From: Przewalskia tangutica
Taxonomy: Eukaryota > Streptophyta > Magnoliopsida > Solanales > Solanaceae
Length of the DNA stretch: 64,000 nt
NCBI GenBank assembly: GCA_029844215.1
Contig: CM056720.1
Span: 28,513,711-28,577,710, forward strand
Reading direction: 5' to 3'
The notes beneath the pieces are model-generated. The model searched no databases. It saw nothing but the letters and a program-made list of their open reading frames with translations, and was not told where the DNA came from. Shown one piece after another: positions 56,918 to 64,000 of this stretch. A program made the translations under genes and the position numbers. Position 1 is the first letter of the stretch. The number at the start of each line of letters is the position of its first letter.

Positions 56918-59856
56918 GTGATTTATTTCCTACCTCGAGGCCGGGAAGATGGTGCGGAAGGGTATATCTACCATCTCATTCGGGTGTTTGATCTGAGGTG
57001 CGGTGCATTTTGATCGATTCGAGTCAGTGAGAGTTCCCGGATGTGTTTCACGACCTCCCGTATCCTCCCGAGAGGAGATTGAGTTTTGTATAGATGTGTT
57101 GCCAAACACTCGGCCTATTTCCATTCCGCCATACAGAATGACACCTTCCGAGTTGAGAGAGTTGAAGGACCAGCTGAGAGATTTGCTGGAGAAGGGCTTC
57201 ATCAGACCTAGTGTTTCTCCCCGGGAGCGCCGTATTGTTCGTGAAGAAGAAGGGCGGGGCCACGCTGCGCGTGTGTTGATTAGACGGTGAACAAGGTGAC
57301 TATTAAGAACATATACCCCCTTCCCAGGATTGATGATTTGTTCGACCAGCTGCAGGGTGCGAGATGTTTCTCCAAGATTGATCTGCGATCGGGCTATCAT
57401 CAGGTACGAGTTAGAGAGGCGGATGTCCCTAGGACTGCATTCCGGACGTGCAGAGCACTATGAGTTGAGGTTATGTCTTCGGTTTGACCAATGCTCGTGG
57501 TATTTATGGATTTGATGAGCCGAGTGTTCAAGCCATTTTGGATCGTTTGTGATAGTATTCATTGATGACATCTTGGTTTATTCTCGAGGCAAGAGCGTGC
57601 GGGCATTTGGCGTCTTTGAGAGTTCTCCAGACCAGCGTTTATCGCCAAGTTTTCCAAATGTGAGTTTTGGTTGGCCGGTGGCTTTTCTTGGGCACGTTGT
57701 GAGGGTGATGGTATTCGGGTGGATACGGCGAGATCGGCGATCGAGAGTTGGCCTGACCTCTTACTCCGGCAGTGCGCGATTTTACGGGCCTTGCAGGTTA
57801 CTATCGGAGGTTCGTGGAGAAGTTTGCTTATTTGGCACCTTTGACTAAGCGACTCGGAAAGCGGCTAAGTTTGATGGAAGGATGCTTGTGAGCAAGGTTT
57901 CCGATTCTTGAAGGAGAGGTGACGACCGCCGATTCTTACTCTTCACGAGTCAGGCGACTATGTGGTATATTGTGATCGTCGGACGCATCGGGCTTGGATG
58001 TGTGTTGATGCAGCGGCAAGGTTATAGCATACGCGTCCAGACGGCTTAAGAAGCATGAGGAACTACCCCACCCGTGATTTGGAGTTGGCGGCGGTGATTC
58101 ACGCCAAGATGCGGAGGCACTATTTGTATGGGGTTCGTGTGGATATTTATACAAACCACAAGAGCCTCCGGTATATCTTCACCGGAGGAGTGAACTTACG
58201 GCGGAGGCGGTGGTTAGAGTTACTCGAGGATTATGATGTCGATATCTGTACCACCCGGAAGGCGATGTTGTGGCGGATGCTCTTAGTCATGGGTCGATGG
58301 GAGTCTATAAGATGTGCGGCGAGAGGAGGGCATGGTCGCGAGTTACATCGATTAGCGAGCCTGAGTCCGATTGATTGGTTACGATAGCGGTGGGGTTCGA
58401 GTTCGAGAGGTTGCCGAGTCTTCCATCGTCGAGGAGGTGAAGAGGCAACAGATTTGAGGATCCGGTTTGACGCGGTATCGTGATCGACTCTTCGTGAGGA
58501 AGGAGTCGCGCGAGTAGCTTTGATGGGGTGCTAAGGTTTGAGGGCGTTGTGTGTTCGGATATTGCGGGACTTGGCGAGGTTCTAGGGAAGCACACAGCGC
58601 GTTACTATCCATCCGGTCGACAAAAGATGTACCACGACCTCGGATCGTGTATTGGTGGGATGGCTTGAAGAGGGCGTTGCGAGTTTGTGGCTCGGTGCGT
58701 GTTGCCGAGTGAAGGTAGAGCATCGAGGCTGGTGGATTATTGCGAGCGATAGAGATCCCGGACACGGAAGTGGAGGTGATCAACATGGAATTTATCACGG
58801 GATTACCTCGCACTCGGAGGAAGCATGATTCTATCCGGGTTATCGTCGGCGGTGTGAAATCAGCCCACTTTCTTCCGGTCGGGGCGACTTTTGGCCGAGA
58901 TTATGCCAGACTTTACATCCGAGAGATCGTCGATTGCACGGGTCCCTATTTCTATCATATCGACGAGGAGCCCGGTTCGGCTAACTGGAGGTCTTTCCGA
59001 AAGGTTTAGGGACGCAGTGAGTCGAGTAATCTGCATTCCATCCTCGACAGACGGACAGCAGAGCGCCCTATCCATACTCTTGAGGATATGTTGCGAGCTT
59101 TGTGTTATTGACCGAGGTAGCGGGAGGATCATTTGCCTCTAGTAGAGTTTGCGTATAATAATAGCTACCACTCCAGTATTCAGATGGCGCCTTATGAGGC
59201 CTTGTATGGGAGGAAGTGCAGATCGCCGATAGGCTGGTTTGACGTGGGTGAGGTTCAGTTGTCGGGCCGGACTTGATACAGCAGGCAGTGGATAAGGTGA
59301 AGCTTATCCAGGAGCGGCTATTGATGACTCAAAGTCGCATGTGGTCGATGCAGATCATCGTCGTCGGCATCTGGAGTTTGAGGTTGATGATTGGGTTTTC
59401 CTGAAGGTGTCACCCATGAAGGGTGTGATAAGGTTTGGGAAGAAAGGGAAGCTCAGCCCAAGGTACATTGGGCCTTATTAGATTGTCCGTAGGGTAGGCA
59501 AGGTTGCCTACGAGTTGGATCTGCCGTCCGATCTGGAGGCAGTGCATCCGGTTTTCCATGTTTCTATGCTGAGGAGATGTATCGGGGATCCATCTAGAGT
59601 GCACCCGCTTGACGACGTCCAGGTGACCGAGGGGTTATCGTATGAGGAGATTCCCATAGCGATACTTGATCGTTAGGTTAGGCGTCTGCGGACGAAGGAT
59701 GTGGCTTCCGTCAAGGTCTTATGGCGGAACGAGCACAGAGAGGAGATGACGTGGGAAACAGAGGAGGACATGAGGCAGAAGTATCCTCACTTATTCCCCA
59801 CACCTTCAGGTAACTTACTTTCCTACTTGCTGGTTTTAACTATCATATTTGCTTAA
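56918..59856 (+). pseudogene. E pol: RT, RNase H, integrase, chromodomain-like tail (decayed)
   Basis: The polyprotein part that would copy and insert the element. In order: a linker with K-M-V-R-K-G (about 56950). Reverse transcriptase from about 57072 (I-S-I-P-P-Y-R-M, then K-G-F-I-R-P-S-V-S-P, V-N-K-V-T-I-K-N and F-S-K-I-D-L-R-S-G-Y-H-Q) with the active-site box F-I-D-D at 57558-57569, then A-F-L-G-H-V-V at 57681-57701. RNase H about 57920-58300, where Y-T-N-H-K-S-L (58148-58168) has Asn for the usual Asp. Integrase core from about 58740, with M-E-F-I-T-G-L-P (Glu at 58788 for the usual catalytic Asp). GPY motif at 59470-59478, V-H-P-V-F-H-V-S-M-L, and a chromodomain-like tail to the stop at 59854-59856. 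Two in-frame TAG codons (59479, 59674) stand where CAG (Gln) is expected. Numerous frameshifts. Not functional as read. Confidence 0.88.
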
Positions 59857-59956
59857 GCGTTGTATTTTGGCCATGTGTGGCATTTGTAAATTGTTTAAAT
59901 TGTGATGAGCTTTATCGTTATCTATCTTGAGAAGGAACATTCGGGACGAATGTTTC
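59857..59956 (+). other. Short 3' untranslated part of E
   Basis: About 100 bp between pol stop and polypurine tract, ending in the conserved GAGAAGGAACATTCGGGACG also found in T and B. Unlike gag-only elements, E has no 0.8 kb non-coding block here. Confidence 0.7.
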
Positions 59957-59970
59957 TAAGGAGGGGAGAA
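59957..59970 (+). other. Polypurine tract of E
   Basis: TAAGGAGGGGAGAA, then TGTTATACC. Confidence 0.85.
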
Positions 59971-60150
59971 TGTTATACCGTATTTCAGTATGTATGTGAG
60001 GGCGTGCGTCTGATTGTACAAACCCTAATTAGGTTAAGGATGAGATTGTGAACTTTCGTGAAAAGATTCGAACTTGTGAAGGAAATTCTACGTTTTAATA
60101 TTTTAACCGATTACGGATTTTTCAGAGGCGAAATATTTTGGACCAATAGG

Positions 60151-60454
60151 AGGGCGACATGTGTCACCCTTAGTTGGCATGGGTTGGACGAAAATGTGGC
60201 CAAGTGGACAAGGTCAAATGGTCAAGTCTTGCAAAGATATTTTTGGGTAGTGGGGGTAGGTAGGTTGGACGGTTTCCTTGAGATAGTGGAGGCCACATGG
60301 CTCATTGTTGTGGGGGACATATGTCCCAATGTTGTGGTGGACATATGTCCCAACATTGTGGTGGACACTTGGTTGGAAGACCTCACTCTTCACATGGATC
60401 CTAATCCCCACCCTCCATTTGTTTTAATCTTGGCCATTGAGGGCTCTATAAATA
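60151..60454 (+). promoter_or_regulatory. E LTR promoter region
   Basis: AGGGCGACATGTGTCACCCT is at 60151-60170 and TATAAATA at 60447-60454. The distance is larger than in other LTRs because a repeat block is inserted between them. Confidence 0.6.
60306..60380 (+). repeat. 24-bp tandem repeat with internal palindrome
   Basis: Three units of TTGTGGTGGACATATGTCCC type. GGGACATATGTCCC (60314-60327) and GGACATATGTCC (60339-60350) are perfect palindromes. They lie about 100-130 bp upstream of the TATA box. Confidence 0.75.
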
Positions 60455-61729
60455 CCCCCCTCTTGTGCAAGACTTCTTCATCCACAAACACAATTTCCAA
60501 GTCTCAAAAACTCCCTCTCCCTTGTAGTGTTCTCGTCCAAGCCCTCTTTCCCCCCCTTGCCTAGTGGTTCCGTCGAAACACCCCCCTTCCCCCCTTCCTA
60601 GTTGTTCGGCCGAAATACCCCCCCCCCCTTGGTAGAAAATATTCTCCAAGTATTGTTACTATCCCCCAAAATACCCTAGCCATATACCTTGAAGTATTCC
60701 AAAGTCACCTCTATACTAAAAGCCCAGAAATACTACCTTATATCCATTAGTCACTAAACGAAACCCTAGGAAAATCTTCATTGTTGGTTGAAGTATTTAA
60801 GTAGAAGTTGTGTAGAACTTCTAAGGGTTTCTTGGAGCTATCGGAGCGTTCAAATTAGGAGCTAAACCTTGCTCAGGATCGACATTTAAACTTGGATAAT
60901 TTTGGGCTCATCGAGGTAAATACCCTTGTGCTTCTATTGTAATTGGAGATTACATATAAGAGTAGTTTAGATTTGAGTATAAGATATAGAAGGATATTAA
61001 AGAAGAGAATTGAACTGAATTCACATCAGAAGAATATTAAAAGATTGAATCAGATTTACATAAGGATGTATTCTGATGAACTTGTGTAGTTTGATGGGTA
61101 GGAAATGCCCAATTTTAGTAGAATTAAGAACATACGCTTAGAATATTCTACTGAATAGTCTAGGCGTTGATAGGCGTGTTGACTATTATAGGTTGATACT
61201 CTGCGCGCGACATATTCGACTTGGCAGGTGGATTTCGCCGAGGAGGTATGTGATTCTTCCTATACTCTTGAGCATGATATTTTAAAATATATATATAGTA
61301 CGGTAGACGTACGTATGTTAACTGAACATGGTTTTACTTGACGTCTTTTGACTTGAGTCTAAATAATAAGAATCTTGAAGTATTTCAAAAGAATTATGAA
61401 TCATTTTTGAAAGAAGAGTAATACTTGTTTTTAAACAAAAAGCTTAAGAGTTATACTAGCTTTATGGGAAGTTAGGTATAACGACTTAAGAAAGATAAAA
61501 GGAACGGTTTACTTATGTGTTTATGAAAGACTTGTATTGATTTCTGGAAAGTATAGTAAGATGGTTTGATGAGTAGACATATTATGATGCTATGTGTGTT
61601 AGTGTCTTGTAACGTTTGTGTAAAGAGGTTATTTTTATTGTGCTTATGTTGTTTAACGATAAGCCGTTATGTTAGTATTATACCACTCACCTCTTGACAT
61701 GTTATACCGGGGGTTAAGCTGCCCCGTCA

Positions 61730-61900
61730 CGAGGATGCCTCATGCGGGTCCGGGGACCTATGCGAGCTCTGAGTTCGAGTTAGTGTCGGGGAAATACCTC
61801 ATGCGGTCTATGTGGCTACGGACTACGAGAGTCGGGGCGATGCCGTGAGTAGCTACCCCGATGCGAGGAATACCTCATGCGGGTGCATGGGACTATGCGA
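61730..61900 (+). repeat. LTR cassette of E (type VI), three units
   Basis: Units with A(T)(A/G)CCTCATGCGG near 61736, 61794 and 61877, as in LTR C. Confidence 0.7.
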
Positions 61901-62514
61901 TCGGGAAGTCGAGATTAGGTACGCATAATGATACTATGGGCGATTGGCCTTGTTTCGATCATTAGCGGCCTAGAAAAGACCAGTTACATTATATCTTTTT
62001 TGCTCTTGTTTATGTTGTGGCACTATGTGCAGTTGAACTGGTTGTATTTGTAAATGGTTTTAAACACTTTGATTTCACTTGATCTTTACGATTTCACATA
62101 CTTGGTACTGTTATCGACTCTCGAGGCCGCGTTACATGCCGCAGTAAAGAAGCGGTAGCGGATCCTCGATTTTAGGATATTTTCTGCAGTGTCGGGAGCT
62201 CCATTTCTCGGAGGCTCAACTTTTAGGTATGATCTCACGTTGTTGTAGATAGTTTTGTACATTCGAGGTATGGCGGCCCTGTCCTCCATAGTTGTTTACT
62301 TCAGAAGTGCCTTAGTCCTATTGTACAGTTGGAATGTAACAGCCAGACTTGGTTTATATATATATGCCGAAAGGCGACTTTTTCTCAGATAAACTGTGTC
62401 TCATTTTACACTTGTTTCATGTCTTGTTTTTATATTCCGTTGATTACTCTGATGTATGCCTACTTGGGTGCCCGGGTAAGGCACCAGTCACGGGCCCGGG
62501 ATCGGGTCGTGACA

Positions 62515-63178
62515 GATTCCACCTCGAGTCCCATGGGATGGGCCGAGACATGTTATACGTATCACACGATTTATACCTAGACTGCCGGCAGTGAGGAAGG
62601 AGTTCCACGGGCATGAGGGATGACTTTGAGGGCGTGAGTCCCTGTTTTGACATGAATGGTTTTATGTTGTGAACTGTAGTTTGGTTATCATACATGTCTT
62701 CTGTTTTATATAGATTGTCATGATTTCATTTCTGATTTTTCGATTTCACATACTTGGTACTGTTATCTTGACCTCCGGGGCTGCGTTCATGCCGCAGGTA
62801 GAGGTACATCTGTTGTGGATCCTCGCTCATAGGATCACAGTTCAGCGTTTTGGGAAGGCCCGTTTCTCCGGAGGCTTATCTTTGGTATGATCCCTGAGAT
62901 TGTAGGTTCTTGTACATTCAGGGGTATGGCGGGGCCCTGTCCCGTCATAGTTGTTATAAAATTCTTAAAGGTCTGTAGTACTGTTGTGGGCAGGGTTTGT
63001 AAGGATTTAACTGTTCGGTTTGTTATATATACATGAAGGTGACCGTTTTGGTTAGCCTGTTTTCTTATGTTATATCTTGTTTCCTGTTAAGTTTTTATAT
63101 TCCGCTGGTTACTCTGATGTATGTCCACTTGGGTGCCCGGGTAAGGCACCAGTCACGGGCCCGGGTTCGGATCGTGAC
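62515..63178 (+). mobile_element. 5' LTR of element D, last 0.66 kb
   Basis: LTR 3' part with CTGCCGGCAGTGAGGAAGGAG, TTTGGTTATCATACATGTC and CACATACTTGGTACTG, ending GATCGTGACA at 63178. A second LTR end only 664 bp after the first shows E was inserted in D's LTR. The part left of E is not in the window. Confidence 0.8.
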
Positions 63179-63183
63179 AAAAG

Positions 63184-63195
63184 TGGTATCAAAGC
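63184..63195 (+). other. Primer-binding site of D
   Basis: TGGTATCAAAGC, one mismatch to the initiator-Met tRNA complement. Confidence 0.82.
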
Positions 63196-63382
63196 AGTTA
63201 ATCCTCGAAAAGTGTCTACAGACCGTATCTAGTAGAGTCTTGATTATCGGTGTGTTGTGCACCACACCAATAATCAGGAGGCTATAGGATATTTAGGATT
63301 GGTTTCCATTCTTCTCACTCTGAGATCGTGCCTTAGAGTGTATTATAAGTTGGACCCCTCAGCGTATTTCGTTTTACCGATT

Positions 63383-64000
63383 ATGCCTCCGCATGGCAAC
63401 CCGCCCAGAAGGGCAAGGCGAGGAGCGCTAGTAGGATCTGAGGAGTACGAGGCGCGAGCACGGTCATTACGAGATAGTGCTTGACGGCGAGTTTTGCGAC
63501 GCCGCCCCCAGCGAGTTTAGAGCCGCGGCGATGGGCTGCTGAGACCACGATACGAACCTCCGCCCATGCTGGAGCGGAGGAGATGGGTTATAAAGAGATA
63601 GCACGCGATTCTTGGCGAGATCGTGGCGAACGTGAGATAGGTGAATCTGCAGTTCGGTAGCACCGTGGTTCACGAGATCGGACGATTTGAGACTACGAGA
63701 TTTTCGAGTTGTAGCAGCTAGAGTTTTATGGGTCGAGGCGAGGACGATCCGCAAGAGATTCTGGCGGATCATGAGAGTGATCAAGGCTTGAGACCGAGTC
63801 GGTGGTCTTAGGTTCGCGTCAGTGCGTGATCTGCGATGATCGGTTTGATTCGTGGGAGCGTCGGGAGAGTATGCACTTCGGTAGTATGGGATGAGTTCTC
63901 GGGGCATTTCTTGCCTCCGCGGATGAGGAGGGCACGGGCGACATATTTCGATCTTTGAGGCAGAGAGGCGCGGTTGAGAATACAACGTGGAGTTTGACTC
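63383..64000 (+). pseudogene. D gag, 5' part, cut by window edge
   Basis: Plus-strand gag beginning at the ATG at 63383 (context GATTATGCCTCCGC), about 190 bp after the primer-binding site. The N-terminus is M-P-P like that of B, then shifts frame. Further pieces match the other gags: a P-P-P-S-E-F-R-A segment as in B, a block homologous to GGGTCGAGGC-ATTCTGG, and a stretch corresponding to the V-E-F-D-S-L-A part of T gag at the very end. The zinc knuckle would lie beyond the window. Indels break the frame repeatedly. Whether D carries pol cannot be seen. Same presumed role as other gags. Confidence 0.72.

Larger units (their letters stand above)
56918..62514 (+). mobile_element. Element E: pol-bearing chromovirus, 5' half missing
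   Basis: Plus strand: end of protease linker, reverse transcriptase, RNase H, integrase with chromodomain-like tail, polypurine tract, 3' LTR. The 5' LTR, gag and most of protease are absent: B is inserted at the left edge and the sequence beyond B belongs to R. It is the only near-complete pol in the window, though decayed. Confidence 0.85.
59971..62514 (+). mobile_element. E 3' LTR
   Basis: A 2544 bp LTR from TGTTATACCG to GGTCGTGACA. It is shorter than the others and carries type VI repeats as LTR C does. LTR sequence of D follows directly. Confidence 0.85.

Noticed and set aside
1..64000. Host genes, rRNA, tRNA genes or bacterial features such as operons
   Set aside because: All stretches align with LTRs or retrotransposon interiors. 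No cloverleaf, exon-like conserved protein or bacterial signal was seen. The tRNA-like matches are primer-binding sites.

Overview
The window is plant-type heterochromatin built almost entirely from Ty3/gypsy LTR retrotransposons nested in one another. I found no host gene, rRNA, tRNA or CRISPR array. The evidence for this reading is repeated primer-binding sites of the initiator-Met tRNA type (TGGTATC(A)GAGC) directly after LTR ends in GTCGTGACA, polypurine tracts (AAGGAGGGGAGAA type) directly before LTR starts in TGTTATACC, gag pseudogenes with CCHC zinc knuckles, and one decayed pol whose integrase ends in a chromodomain-like tail. That combination suggests a chromovirus of the Tekay/Del type in an angiosperm. 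The species cannot be read from the sequence.

Layout, left to right, with labels used below. A (1-3736, minus) is the gag start plus 5' LTR of an element inserted in LTR Q (3737-6675, minus), which itself sits in a plus-strand LTR C (6676-8062). After 32 bp of unassigned sequence comes R (8095-48638, minus): 3' LTR, internally deleted gag, and a 5' LTR split into three pieces by two insertions. The first insertion is T (15044-39430, plus, target duplication ACCCA), which carries three LTRs and two gag-only interiors. T's third LTR holds M1 (29955-39297, minus, duplication CCTAT). The second insertion in R is M2 (39959-48516, minus, duplication AATTT). R's 5' LTR stops at 48638 and joins a plus-strand LTR that lacks its first 324 bp, that of B (48639-56917, plus). 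B lies against the decayed pol of E (56918-62514, plus), whose 3' LTR is followed by the end of yet another LTR and the gag of D (62515-64000, plus).

The complete elements (T, M1, M2) encode only gag. Their interiors are 2.1-2.9 kb, and about 0.8 kb of conserved non-coding sequence replaces pol, so they look like a non-autonomous family that would depend on a pol-bearing relative such as E. LTRs are long (2.5-3.7 kb), with a TATA box about 400 bp in and a conserved palindrome about 170-200 bp upstream of it. They also carry subfamily-specific tandem-repeat cassettes between conserved flanks.

Most notable are T, whose outer LTRs match each other better than the inner one, which suggests that a three-LTR unit moved as a whole; an integrase fragment inside M1; and the modular LTR cassettes. 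A caution applies throughout: copies differ mostly by tiny indels and swaps at CAG/CTG and CG-rich sites, even inside primer-binding sites, which looks like base-calling error at methylated cytosines. Broken reading frames here should not automatically be read as biological decay.
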